Positions 22,469 through 30,553 of a stretch of 34,166 nt of DNA are shown piece after piece. Position 1 is the stretch's first letter. Each line of letters starts with the position of its first letter. The notes under the pieces are model-generated. The model saw nothing but the letters and a program-made list of their open reading frames with translations. It had not been told where the DNA came from and searched no databases. The translations under genes and the position numbers were made by a program. Origin of the DNA: Syntrophorhabdaceae bacterium (GTDB lineage: Bacteria; Desulfobacterota; Syntrophorhabdia; Syntrophorhabdales; Syntrophorhabdaceae); contig JAOAHW010000209.1 in NCBI GenBank assembly GCA_026415015.1, positions 1 through 34,166 on the forward strand, read 5' to 3'.

Positions 22469-23233
22469 ATGTATAATGCACCTATTATAAAAAAGGCCTT
22501 TGAGATTATAAAATTGATGGTAGAGGACTATAACCTCCTCGGCGTAACAGATATATCAAAACGCCTTTCCATAAGCAAAAGCACAGTCTTTGGTATCCTC
22601 AAGGCACTTGAGGATGAAAACCTAATAATAAAGGACAACTCCAACAAAAAATACCTTATAGGTCCAGGGCTTTTTGAGTTGTCAAAGAAGGTTTTTAAGG
22701 GTGGGGAACTCTCAAACATTGCAAGGCCATTTCTTGAAAGGCTTGTGGATTATGTAGATGAGACAGTCTTTCTATGCATAAGAGAAGAAGACAATATTGA
22801 AACCCTCGATGTTATTGAGGCGAGAAAAGCTGTGAAGATCTCATCTCCTGTTGGAACAAAGATGCCCATCACAGCATCTGTTCTATGCAAGATATTCCTA
22901 TCACCCATGAAAAATGACGATATAAGGGATTTTCTTTCGAGGAAGGGCCTGCCAAAATATACAGAGAACAGCATTACAGACATAGATAAATTTTTAGAGG
23001 AGATAGAAAAAACAAGAAAATTGGGCTATAGCCTTGACCTTGAGGAGTATCTAAGGGGTGTAAGGGCGCTGGCAACACTTTTATATTATAGCGATGGCAC
23101 ACCTGCAGGGGCAATATGTATAGTTGGATTTTCAAGGTCTATCAAAGATGAAAAACTGCCCATGATGATACAGCACCTGAAAAATACTGCGAAACTCATA
23201 AATCAGAGGCTCTTGCAGCTTAATATCAAATAG
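22469..23233 (+). CDS. IclR family transcriptional regulator
   Basis: The 254-residue protein has the family layout: an N-terminal winged helix (about 6-65; LGVTDISKRLSISKSTVFGILKALEDENLI as two helices, then a wing) and a C-terminal GAF-like effector domain with RPFLERLVDYVDETVFL, PVGTKMPITASVLCKIFLS and AGAICIVGF. IclR proteins bind small organic acids or aromatic intermediates. The ligand here is unknown. Its divergent neighbours are the 114-residue protein and the PPC gene, the likeliest targets apart from itself. It has almost no leader and no Shine-Dalgarno. Confidence 0.93.
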   Translation: MYNAPIIKKAFEIIKLMVEDYNLLGVTDISKRLSISKSTVFGILKALEDENLIIKDNSNKKYLIGPGLFELSKKVFKGGELSNIARPFLERLVDYVDETVFLCIREEDNIETLDVIEARKAVKISSPVGTKMPITASVLCKIFLSPMKNDDIRDFLSRKGLPKYTENSITDIDKFLEEIEKTRKLGYSLDLEEYLRGVRALATLLYYSDGTPAGAICIVGFSRSIKDEKLPMMIQHLKNTAKLINQRLLQLNIK

Positions 23234-23276
23234 TGATAGTAAAATATTGCCCAAAGAAATTGAAACAGGGATTAAC

Positions 23277-23323
23277 TACCAAGGCATTGGTAATTGTTGA
23301 CACTCCATAAAGAGGGATATTCA
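23277..23323 (+). promoter_or_regulatory. Perfect inverted repeat next to a candidate lipoprotein-gene promoter
   Basis: TACCAA-GGCA-TTGGTA (23277-23292) is a perfect 6-bp inverted repeat, with further weaker symmetry outside it. Five bases on is TTGACA (23297-23302), then 15 bases and TATTCA (23318-23323), a plausible promoter for the lipoprotein gene at 23358. The palindrome lacks a following T-run, so an operator fits better than a terminator. Confidence 0.4.
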
Positions 23324-23357
23324 ATCAATCCGGTCTTTATTTTGCAGGATATATAAC

Positions 23358-24056
23358 ATGAGGTCTAATACATTATTAAAAATATTTTGCATCTCTGTTT
23401 GTATTGTCCTTGTCTCATGTGCAGGTATTAATGAGAAACACAGGGGATTACTAAAACCGGATGAAAAATATATAGATTGTAGGCCTGTAGTGGATGAAAA
23501 AAACAAGGGGTCACCCATGTTAAGATGCGCTATCAGCTATGACCAGTTAAATTTTTTTACGCCACCTGGAACCAAACTAATAATGATGGCTGATTCAGGT
23601 GAAAGGCTTGAATTATGGTGGACTATTGACTGGCTTGGCATGGGCTATATATTTCCTCGATGGAGATTCGCCCTTATGTACTTTAACCCGAAAGGAAAAG
23701 AAGAGCTCATCTCAGGTGTCAGGATAGGTGAATGTCGCTTTCGTGAGGGCTGTAATCACGGGGCATACTTTGGACCGGACATGAACAAAAACAACACCCC
23801 TGATTATTTTACAGAGATAATCTGGGATAACTGGGATTATGGAGATGATGACGGTGTAAAGGGCTATCTTGACCACTATCAGCATGTCTATAAACCCCTT
23901 ATAAACCAATATACAGTTACAAGGTTCCTATATTTTTATCCTGAAAAATGTACACCTCCTGTAAGCCCAAGGGATGAGGTCTGCAAAATTTCAGAGGAGT
24001 GTAAACCACCTTACAGATTAAAAGAAAAAAAGATTATCAAGTCTATGAGCTTTTAA
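23358..24056 (+). CDS. Predicted lipoprotein of unknown function
   Basis: The 232-residue protein begins with a signal peptide ending in the lipobox LVSC, so C21 would be lipidated and the protein exported and membrane-anchored. The mature part is rich in Trp, Tyr and Cys. DMNKNNTPDYF resembles a calcium-binding loop and is followed by an acidic stretch, IIWDNWDYGDDDGVKGY. The C-terminal part has four regularly placed cysteines (EKCTPPV, EVCKISEECKPPY). I do not recognise the family. It lies between iclR and cysS on the same strand but has its own candidate promoter. AGGATAT precedes the ATG. Confidence 0.8.
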   Translation: MRSNTLLKIFCISVCIVLVSCAGINEKHRGLLKPDEKYIDCRPVVDEKNKGSPMLRCAISYDQLNFFTPPGTKLIMMADSGERLELWWTIDWLGMGYIFPRWRFALMYFNPKGKEELISGVRIGECRFREGCNHGAYFGPDMNKNNTPDYFTEIIWDNWDYGDDDGVKGYLDHYQHVYKPLINQYTVTRFLYFYPEKCTPPVSPRDEVCKISEECKPPYRLKEKKIIKSMSF

Positions 24057-24059
24057 ATT

Positions 24060-24087
24060 TTGACATATAAACCTACAATATGATAAA
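24060..24087 (+). promoter_or_regulatory. Candidate cysS promoter
   Basis: TTGACA (24060-24065), 16 bases and GATAAA (24082-24087) would start transcription within a few bases of the ATG at 24098, giving a leaderless cysS message. If this promoter is right, the upstream ATG at 24080 cannot be the start. Pattern-based only. Confidence 0.35.
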
Positions 24088-24097
24088 AATACATGCC

Positions 24098-25534
24098 ATG
24101 GACATAAATATATTCAACACTTTCACAGGAAAGAAAGAGCCATTTAAACCTATCAAGGATAGCTCTGTAGGGATATATGTATGCGGTGTCACTGTATACG
24201 ACCACTGCCATATTGGTCATGCAAGAAGCGCCATAGTCTTCGATGTAATAATTAGATATCTACTGGAGAGGGGTTATGAGGTAACATCTGTTAAAAACTT
24301 TACAGACATAGATGACAAGATTATAAAGAGATCCATAGAAGAGGGTATATCATGGAGGGAGGTGTCAGAGAAGTATATTGGCTCATTTTATGAAGATATG
24401 GACAGCCTGAATATCTTAAGACCCACATACGAGCCAAGGGCAACAGAACATATAGATGATATGATAAGACTTGTGGAGACACTTCTCAAAAATGGTAATG
24501 CATACATAATGGATGGCGATGTATATTTTAGTGTTGAAAGCTTTAAAGGATATGGTGAGCTGTCAAAGAGGTCCATTGATGAGATGATGGCAGGGGCAAG
24601 GGTAGACATAAATGAAAAAAAGAAAAATCCCCTTGATTTTGCCCTTTGGAAGTCATCAAAAGAAGGTGAACCCTGGTGGGATGCACCATTTGGAAGAGGA
24701 AGACCTGGCTGGCATATAGAATGCTCTGCCATGAGCACAAAATACCTTGGAAACCCCTTTGATATCCACGGTGGAGGTAAGGATCTCATATTCCCCCATC
24801 ATGAAAATGAACGCGCCCAGACAGAAGCAGCGACCCTTAAAAGATTTGTAAACTACTGGATACACAATGGATTTGTGAATATAGAAAAAGAAAAGATGTC
24901 AAAATCATTAGGTAATATCCTGCTTATAAAGGATTTTATTAGAGAATATCACCCTGAGACCCTGAGGCTCTTTTTTCTCTCCAACCATTACAGGAGCCCT
25001 GTAGACTATAATGAAAAATCCATAGATGACAGTAATAGCGCCCTATACAGACTATATCATACTGTAGAGAGGGCAGATGAACTGGAGAGTCAGAAAAATG
25101 CACAACCCATGGTCTTTTCTGAGGCAGATGTTGTTAAAAATAGGTTTTATGAGGCCATGGACGATGATTTCAATACAGCTTTAGCCCTTTCGTGCATATT
25201 TGAGTTGTCCAGGATACTAAACAGGTTAATGGACACCCAGGATGAAAGTGGTCTCCCCTTTGTTTTATACACAAAAAATACCCTCCTCTATCTCTCCCAA
25301 ATCCTCGGCATCCTCAAGGATAAATGGCATATATATGACGAGAATGAAAAAACAAGACACCTTAACCGCATTGGCTTTAGTCTTGCAGAATTAAATAAGG
25401 CCATAGAGGAGAGGGTAGAGGCAAGGAAGAATAGGGATTTTAAAAAGGCTGATAGCATAAGAGAGATGCTTATTGGAAAGGGTATACTATTACAGGATAC
25501 CCCAAAAGGCACTGAATGGAGAATAAAAAAATAA
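24098..25534 (+). CDS. cysS: Cysteinyl-tRNA synthetase
   Basis: This class I synthetase charges tRNA-Cys. The HIGH motif is at 38-41 (counted from ATG 24098), preceded by the zinc ligand C29 in YVCGVTVYD. The KMSKS motif appears as EKMSKSLGN, and GRPGWHIECSAMS and DIHGGGKDLIFPHHENE complete the catalytic and zinc set. I prefer ATG 24098 (478 residues) because MDINIFNTFTGKKEPF matches the family N-terminus. ATG 24080 would add six residues, and neither has a clear Shine-Dalgarno. It is followed by the oxidoreductase gamma subunit gene after 20 bases. Confidence 0.96.
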   Translation: MDINIFNTFTGKKEPFKPIKDSSVGIYVCGVTVYDHCHIGHARSAIVFDVIIRYLLERGYEVTSVKNFTDIDDKIIKRSIEEGISWREVSEKYIGSFYEDMDSLNILRPTYEPRATEHIDDMIRLVETLLKNGNAYIMDGDVYFSVESFKGYGELSKRSIDEMMAGARVDINEKKKNPLDFALWKSSKEGEPWWDAPFGRGRPGWHIECSAMSTKYLGNPFDIHGGGKDLIFPHHENERAQTEAATLKRFVNYWIHNGFVNIEKEKMSKSLGNILLIKDFIREYHPETLRLFFLSNHYRSPVDYNEKSIDDSNSALYRLYHTVERADELESQKNAQPMVFSEADVVKNRFYEAMDDDFNTALALSCIFELSRILNRLMDTQDESGLPFVLYTKNTLLYLSQILGILKDKWHIYDENEKTRHLNRIGFSLAELNKAIEERVEARKNRDFKKADSIREMLIGKGILLQDTPKGTEWRIKK

Positions 25535-25554
25535 TCTTATAAAGGAGAACTTTG

Positions 25555-26103
25555 ATGATAGAAGTAAGGTTTCATGGAAGAGGTGGCCAGGGTGCAGTAA
25601 CATCAGCAGAGCTTGTGGCACAGGCAGCAATAAAGGGTAATATGTATGCCCAGGCGTTCCCTAGTTTTGGCCCTGAGAGAAGAGGGGCACCAGTTCAAGC
25701 ATTTTTAAGGGTCTCTGATAGGCCCATCAAGCTCAGGGCAAAGGTATATCACCCCAATAATGTTGTTATTCTCGATGCGACCCTCCTTGGTGTTGTTAAT
25801 CCCTCTGAAGGACTGAAAAAAGACGGGTTCATAATAATAAATACCAGTAAATCTGAAGATGAGCTAAAAAACCTCTTTCCAGGATGCAATATCGCTGTTG
25901 TTGACGCAACACACATAGCCAAAGAGGAACTCGGGGTGCCTATAACAAATACCACCATGCTCGGTGCCCTTGTAAAGGCATCTAATATTATAAATATAGA
26001 ACTCCTTGAAGAACCGGTAAGGGAGAGATTTGGCGTTATAGCCCAGAGAAACATAAATGCATACATGAGGGCTTATAACGAAACCAAAATCATAAAGACT
26101 TAA
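25555..26103 (+). CDS. 2-oxoacid:ferredoxin oxidoreductase gamma subunit, without its partners
   Basis: The 182-residue protein is the gamma domain of pyruvate/2-oxoacid:ferredoxin oxidoreductases: EVRFHGRGGQGAVTSAELVAQAA, PSFGPERRGAPVQAFLRVSD and TNTTMLGALVKAS. The start is ATG 25555, with GGAG seven bases upstream; the frame also reads through a TTG one codon earlier. The alpha (PP/pyrimidine), beta (TPP) and delta (ferredoxin) subunits normally lie next to it but are absent: the neighbours are cysS and adenine deaminase. It may serve an oxidoreductase encoded elsewhere, or have another partner. Confidence 0.9.
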   Translation: MIEVRFHGRGGQGAVTSAELVAQAAIKGNMYAQAFPSFGPERRGAPVQAFLRVSDRPIKLRAKVYHPNNVVILDATLLGVVNPSEGLKKDGFIIINTSKSEDELKNLFPGCNIAVVDATHIAKEELGVPITNTTMLGALVKASNIINIELLEEPVRERFGVIAQRNINAYMRAYNETKIIKT

Positions 26104-26135
26104 GCTGCCTGGACAGAGGGCCTATCTTTTTTACC

Positions 26136-27758
26136 ATGAGGGTCTCTGGCAATATAGTTGATATCCTGAATAACGAGGTATATCCTGGCACAATAGAGAT
26201 AAAAGACAGGGCCATAAAAGGCATATTCAGGGAAAGCAGTAGATACAACACATACATCCTCCCTGGTTTTATAGATGCCCACTGCCACATAGAGAGTTCC
26301 ATGCTCTGTCCCTCTGAATTTGCTCGAATTGCCACAGTCCACGGCACAATAGCCACTGTCTCTGACCCCCACGAGATAGCAAATGTCCTGGGCATAGACG
26401 GTGTCTACTTTATGATAGACAATGGAAGACAGGTACCTTTTAAGTTTCATTTCGGTGCACCCTCATGCGTCCCAGCTACAGATTTTGAGACAACTGGTGC
26501 TAAAATTGATATATCAGCGCTGGAGACACTCCTTAAAAATCCCGAGATTAAATACTTAAGCGAGATGATGAACTTCCCTGGGGTTATAAACCATGACCCA
26601 CAGGTGATGGATAAGATCACCCTTGCTAAAAGATTTAAAAAACCAATAGATGGACATGCCCCTGGTCTCAGGGGTGATGCCCTCAAAAGATATATAGAGG
26701 CAGGTATAACAACCGACCATGAGACCTTTGGATATGATGAGGCCGAGGAAAAGATTAATCTTGGCATGAAGGTCATAATAAGAGAGGGATCTGCTGCAAA
26801 AAACTTCGATACACTAAGCACTCTTATATCAAAATATCCCCACAATTGTATGTTTTGCAGCGATGATAAACACCCTGATGACCTCGTAGAGGGACACATA
26901 AACTCCCTTGTAAAGAGGGCGGTGCTTTCTGGGATAGACCTAATGAAGGTGCTGTGGTGTGCGTGTGTAAATCCTGTTTTTCACTATGGACTTGAAGTAG
27001 GTCTTCTAAGAGATAGTGACCCTGCTGATTTTATTGAGGTGGATAGCCTGCAAGACTTTAATATTTTAAGGACATATATAAATGGTAGGGTTGTGGCAGA
27101 AGAAGGCAGCCCTTTGATAGAACATATACCTGCAAGACACATAAACAGATTTGGGACACAAATAAAATCTCCCTTAGATTTCATTTTATACGGCAATCAA
27201 GACAAAAAGACAAATATTATAGAGGCCATAGATGGACAGATCATAACAGGCTGGTCCAAGACAACACTTAGACCAACTGACGGATGCTTTAAGGCAGACA
27301 GAGAAAGGGATATATTAAAGATTGCAGTAATAAACCGTTACAGTAATGAAAGACCTGCAATGGCCTTTATCAAGAATTTCGGCCTGAAAAAAGGTGCTAT
27401 TGCCTCGTCCATCGCCCATGACTCACACAATATAGTAGTAGTGGGTACAGATGATGAAGACATATGCAGTGCTGTAAACCTAATCATTGAAAAAAAAGGC
27501 GGGCTTGCTGTAGCTGTAGGGAATATACAAATGGTTATGCCTTTGCCTGTAGCAGGGCTTATGTCAGATGGAGATGGTTATGAGGTGGCCAGGACATACA
27601 AAAACCTTGACAGGCTTGCAAAACAAATTGGCACAAGCCTCAATTCGCCATTTATGACCCTTTCCTTTATGTCACTACCTGTCATACCTAGACTTAAGAT
27701 TACTGACAGAGGTCTGTTTGATGTGGATAGGTTTAGATTTATTGACCTTTTTGCCTGA
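26136..27758 (+). CDS. ade: Adenine deaminase
   Basis: The 540-residue amidohydrolase converts adenine to hypoxanthine and ammonia in purine salvage. The metal-binding HxH is H49-C-H51 in GFIDAHCHIESSM. Other landmarks are TVSDPHEIANVLG, DGHAPGLRG, CSDDKHPDDL and the C-terminal ade domain with IAHDSHNIVVVGTDDEDI and LPVAGLMSD. The length is typical of bacterial Ade. The start at 26136 has only a weak purine-rich stretch upstream and lies 32 bases after the previous gene. A hairpin terminator follows its stop. Confidence 0.95.
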   Translation: MRVSGNIVDILNNEVYPGTIEIKDRAIKGIFRESSRYNTYILPGFIDAHCHIESSMLCPSEFARIATVHGTIATVSDPHEIANVLGIDGVYFMIDNGRQVPFKFHFGAPSCVPATDFETTGAKIDISALETLLKNPEIKYLSEMMNFPGVINHDPQVMDKITLAKRFKKPIDGHAPGLRGDALKRYIEAGITTDHETFGYDEAEEKINLGMKVIIREGSAAKNFDTLSTLISKYPHNCMFCSDDKHPDDLVEGHINSLVKRAVLSGIDLMKVLWCACVNPVFHYGLEVGLLRDSDPADFIEVDSLQDFNILRTYINGRVVAEEGSPLIEHIPARHINRFGTQIKSPLDFILYGNQDKKTNIIEAIDGQIITGWSKTTLRPTDGCFKADRERDILKIAVINRYSNERPAMAFIKNFGLKKGAIASSIAHDSHNIVVVGTDDEDICSAVNLIIEKKGGLAVAVGNIQMVMPLPVAGLMSDGDGYEVARTYKNLDRLAKQIGTSLNSPFMTLSFMSLPVIPRLKITDRGLFDVDRFRFIDLFA

Positions 27759-27765
27759 TCATCAG

Positions 27766-27788
27766 ACCTTTGGAAAGGTTCTTTTATT
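27766..27788 (+). terminator. Intrinsic terminator after ade
   Basis: ACCTT (27766-27770), a TGGA loop and AAGGT (27775-27779), extendable by one more A-T pair, are followed by TCTTTTATT. It begins 8 bases after the ade stop codon and separates the cysS-ade transcript from the HydS cassette. Confidence 0.65.
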
Positions 27789-27795
27789 CATAAAA

Positions 27796-27824
27796 TTGAC
27801 TTAATAATGAAAATATTCTAATAT
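27796..27824 (+). promoter_or_regulatory. Promoter of the DRTGG-HydS cassette
   Basis: TTGACT (27796-27801), a 17-base spacer and TAATAT (27819-27824) are near consensus and lie just after the ade terminator. The leader to the first gene would be about 170 bases. It has no recognisable riboswitch, and only a 56-codon open frame of doubtful meaning (27825-27995). Confidence 0.5.
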
Positions 27825-28000
27825 ATGAAACAGGTGAAGATTACTGGGGAACAGGATTCATTTTTATTCCATACAAGACCTTTAAAAGTTTTTTTTCATT
27901 TCCTTCAAACTATAGGTTTAAACGGTATAGGAGCAAATATCAGATCAAGGGGTATCTATTCTATGGGGATAAAATTAAATGGGTGTGGATTATAATAGCT

Positions 28001-28357
28001 ATGAATCTAAGAGATGTTAAAGAGATACTTGATGCTGAGGTTTTATGCTGTGAGGACCTCCTTGACCGTGAGGTAACAACATGCTTTGCCTGTGACCTGA
28101 TAAGCGAGATGTTACTCCATGTCCAGTCAAACACACTCCTTGTTACATCCCTTACCAATGCCCATATACTACATGCTGCTCAGGTAATGGATGCCCTTGC
28201 TGTGGTCTTTGTGGCAGGTAAAAGGCCTGATGTAAATGTGATTAAAAAAAGTGAACAGAGTGGTCTACCCCTCATGACAACAAAAAAATTGATCTTTGAG
28301 TGCTGCGGGCTACTTTATATGAACGGAATAAGGGGTAACCTTGAAGAATATGATTAA
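28001..28357 (+). CDS. DRTGG-domain protein, first copy
   Basis: The 118-residue protein (start ATG 28001; the frame is open from a GTG at 27983) has the DRTGG-domain pattern: MNLRDVKEILDAEVL, a central SEMLLHVQSNTLLVTSLTNAHILHAAQVMDALAVVFVAGKRP spread over a strand-helix-strand, and LMTTKKLIFECCGLLY. DRTGG domains occur next to CBS domains and hydrogenase genes, and their ligand is not established. It abuts the RsbW-like ATPase gene. Together with the second copy at 30211 it brackets the HydS-like gene, which suggests a heteromeric or redundant partner. No good Shine-Dalgarno is seen. Confidence 0.8.
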   Translation: MNLRDVKEILDAEVLCCEDLLDREVTTCFACDLISEMLLHVQSNTLLVTSLTNAHILHAAQVMDALAVVFVAGKRPDVNVIKKSEQSGLPLMTTKKLIFECCGLLYMNGIRGNLEEYD

Positions 28358-28369
28358 TTGGTAAAGACT

Positions 28370-28825
28370 ATGTTGAATGACAGTTTTAGATTCACACCAC
28401 ATATAACACTGGAATTCAAGATAGGGGAAAAGGACTTCTTCATTGCTGGTGAATCTGCATCAAGGGTAAAAAAGACACTTCAGCAACTTGGCATGAAACA
28501 GGAGATTATAAAAAGAACAGCCATAATCATCTATGAGGCTGCCATGAATGTGGCAATCCACGCCAATCATGGGACTCTCAAGGTCTATATAGACCCTGAG
28601 GTCATATCCATAATAACAGAGGATAAAGGCCCAGGCATACCAGATATTGAACTGGCCATGAAGGAGGGTTATTCTACAGCCTCCCATGAGGTGAGGGAGA
28701 TGGGTTTTGGTGCTGGTATGGGTCTGCCGAACATAAAACAATGTTCCGATGAGCTCGATATAGACACAAAGGTCGGTGTTGGAACTACATTAAAGGCAAA
28801 GATTTGCCTGAATAATAAAGTATAA
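28370..28825 (+). CDS. RsbW/SpoIIAB-like serine kinase or anti-sigma ATPase (HATPase domain)
   Basis: This protein of about 151 residues is a lone GHKL ATPase domain: the N box is EAAMNVAIHA, the G1 box EDKGPGIPD and the G2 box FGAGMGLPNIKQ. It has no dimerisation/His-phosphotransfer domain, so it resembles RsbW/SpoIIAB anti-sigma kinases rather than sensor histidine kinases. The start is taken as ATG 28370; a TTG at 28358, directly after the upstream stop, is an alternative. Its place before the HydS-like protein suggests that the Fe-S/H-cluster protein controls or is read out by this ATPase. No anti-anti-sigma partner or sigma factor is in the window. Confidence 0.88.
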   Translation: MLNDSFRFTPHITLEFKIGEKDFFIAGESASRVKKTLQQLGMKQEIIKRTAIIIYEAAMNVAIHANHGTLKVYIDPEVISIITEDKGPGIPDIELAMKEGYSTASHEVREMGFGAGMGLPNIKQCSDELDIDTKVGVGTTLKAKICLNNKV

Positions 28826-28844
28826 AAGAATAGGTAGAATAGAT

Positions 28845-30194
28845 ATGACTGAATATTTTCATTCTGTAACACTTGACTTTGAAAAATGCAAGGGATGCAC
28901 AAACTGTATAAAAAAGTGTCCTATGGAGGCCATACGTGTCCATGACGGTAAGGCTACTATTATGCAGGAGAGGTGTATAGACTGCGGTGAGTGCATAAGG
29001 TGCTGTCCCAATCATGCTAAGATTGCAGTAACAGATACACTTGACATATTATCTGAATACAAATACAGGATAGCACTGCCTGCACCATCCTTTTTCGGTC
29101 AGTTTAAGGAATTAGAGAATGCAGATTGCGTGCTCCATGGACTATTGAGCATAGGTTTTGATGAAGTCTTTGAGGTTGCCCTTGCTGCCGAGATTGTAGG
29201 ATATTTGGTGCATCAATATATAAAGGACAGTAAGATAAAAAGACCTATCTTCTCATCCGCCTGTCCTGCAGTGCTTAGGCTTGTGCAGATAAAATTTCCT
29301 GACCTCCTTGAGCAGATTGCCCCTATCCTTACACCTATGGAGGTGGCAGCAAGGCTGGCTAAGGAAGAGGCAGTGAAAAAGACAGGCATAGATTATGAAG
29401 ACATAGGCGCCTTTTTCATATCACCATGCCCTGCCAAGGTGACAGAGATGAGAAATCCCATGACCACAAAACACTCTGCAGTAAACGGTGTTATAGGTGT
29501 GCAACTCATCTACAAGGATATAATAAAATATATTATCAAGGAAAAGACACAGAAAGTGTCTTCAACACTTCAGAAGGCTACAAAGCTCGGGATGGCATGG
29601 GGGTATGTAACTGGAGAATCCAAAAACGTGGATGCCAGCACAACGCTTGCAGTAAGTGGTATCCACAATGTTATAAGCCTCCTTGAAGAGATAGAGAGAG
29701 GTGAGTTAAAAAATGTTGATTTTATAGAGCTTCAGGCATGTATAGGTGGCTGCGTTGGTGGCCCGTTAAATATACACAATCTCTTTGTTGGGAGGGTAAG
29801 GCTAAGGGAGCTTATAAAAAAGTGTGGATCAAGACCGTCTTATTATACAGATGAGGAGCTCCATAGGTTTTACACCCAAGGTCACTATGTATCTACAGAA
29901 CCAGTACAGCCCAAGACAATTATGCATCTTGATGAGGATATGTCAATAGCAATAATGAAGATGGAGCGCCTTGACAAGATTACAAATGAACTCCCAGGAC
30001 TTGATTGCGGTGCCTGTGGCTCGCCAAGCTGTAGGGCCCTGGCAGAGGATATAATAAGGGGCATAGCCTTTGAAACAGACTGTGTCATAAAACTGAGGGA
30101 AAAGGTTAAAACCCTGGCAGAGGAGATTCTTGATCTGGCAAGGATAGTCCCCCCTGTTATGGCTGATTCTTCTAAAAAGACAGGGGACAAATAA
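28845..30194 (+). CDS. HydS-like [FeFe]-hydrogenase homologue, putative redox/H2 sensor
   Basis: The 449-residue protein has an N-terminal 2[4Fe-4S] ferredoxin (C15/C18/C21/C25 and C44/C47/C50/C54), an [FeFe]-hydrogenase large-domain core, and a C-terminal four-cysteine site (C388, C391, C396, C413; C-x2-C-x4-C-x16-C). The H-cluster loops survive in altered form. L1 reads SSACP (C140), with Ala where catalytic enzymes have the proton-relaying first Cys of TSCCP. L2 is SPCPAK (C195) and L3 is ELQACIGGCVGGP (C299, C303). All four cubane-ligand cysteines are therefore present. This pattern matches the sensory group C/D hydrogenases of low activity. No PAS domain is present. Flanking DRTGG, RsbW-like and PHP genes support a signalling role. 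No hydEFG maturation genes are visible. Confidence 0.85.
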   Translation: MTEYFHSVTLDFEKCKGCTNCIKKCPMEAIRVHDGKATIMQERCIDCGECIRCCPNHAKIAVTDTLDILSEYKYRIALPAPSFFGQFKELENADCVLHGLLSIGFDEVFEVALAAEIVGYLVHQYIKDSKIKRPIFSSACPAVLRLVQIKFPDLLEQIAPILTPMEVAARLAKEEAVKKTGIDYEDIGAFFISPCPAKVTEMRNPMTTKHSAVNGVIGVQLIYKDIIKYIIKEKTQKVSSTLQKATKLGMAWGYVTGESKNVDASTTLAVSGIHNVISLLEEIERGELKNVDFIELQACIGGCVGGPLNIHNLFVGRVRLRELIKKCGSRPSYYTDEELHRFYTQGHYVSTEPVQPKTIMHLDEDMSIAIMKMERLDKITNELPGLDCGACGSPSCRALAEDIIRGIAFETDCVIKLREKVKTLAEEILDLARIVPPVMADSSKKTGDK

Positions 30195-30210
30195 AAATTG
30201 AGGTGATGAT

Positions 30211-30552
30211 ATGACTCTCGGTGAATTGGCAGATAGCCTTGGATTTGAGATTTTAACAGGGGATATAAATCTTAAAAGGGAGATAAAGTCAGGGTATGTA
30301 TCTGATCTTCTCTCTGATGTGATTGCAAACATAGAGATGGATTCTGTGTGGATAACAATCCAGAGACATATTAATATACTCGGAGTAGCAAAACTTAAGG
30401 ATGTGGCTGCCATTATAATACCCAGGAATCTCCAGCTCGATAAAGATGTAATCGAAAAGGCAAAAGAGGAGAATATAGCAATCTTAAGAGACAGCCGCTC
30501 TGCCTTTGAGATTGCAGGTCTTATATATAATGCCTTGAAAAAAGGTATGTAA
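30211..30552 (+). CDS. DRTGG-domain protein, second copy
   Basis: The 113-residue protein has the same fold pattern as the copy at 28001: MTLGELADSLGFEILTGD at the N-terminus, SGYVSDLLSDVIANIEMDSVWITIQRHINILGVA in the middle (the SDLLSDVIAN segment is the domain signature) and DVAAIIIPRNLQ near the end. It has a good GAGGTGATG Shine-Dalgarno, is 16 bases from the HydS-like gene and is followed by the PHP gene at once. The two copies are clearly diverged from each other. Confidence 0.85.
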   Translation: MTLGELADSLGFEILTGDINLKREIKSGYVSDLLSDVIANIEMDSVWITIQRHINILGVAKLKDVAAIIIPRNLQLDKDVIEKAKEENIAILRDSRSAFEIAGLIYNALKKGM

Positions 30553-30553
30553 G

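Noticed and set aside
27825..27995. 56-codon open frame before the first DRTGG gene
   Set aside because: Its ATG overlaps the predicted -10 box, it has no Shine-Dalgarno and the protein resembles nothing I know. It might be a decayed gene, but support is too thin to list as a CDS.
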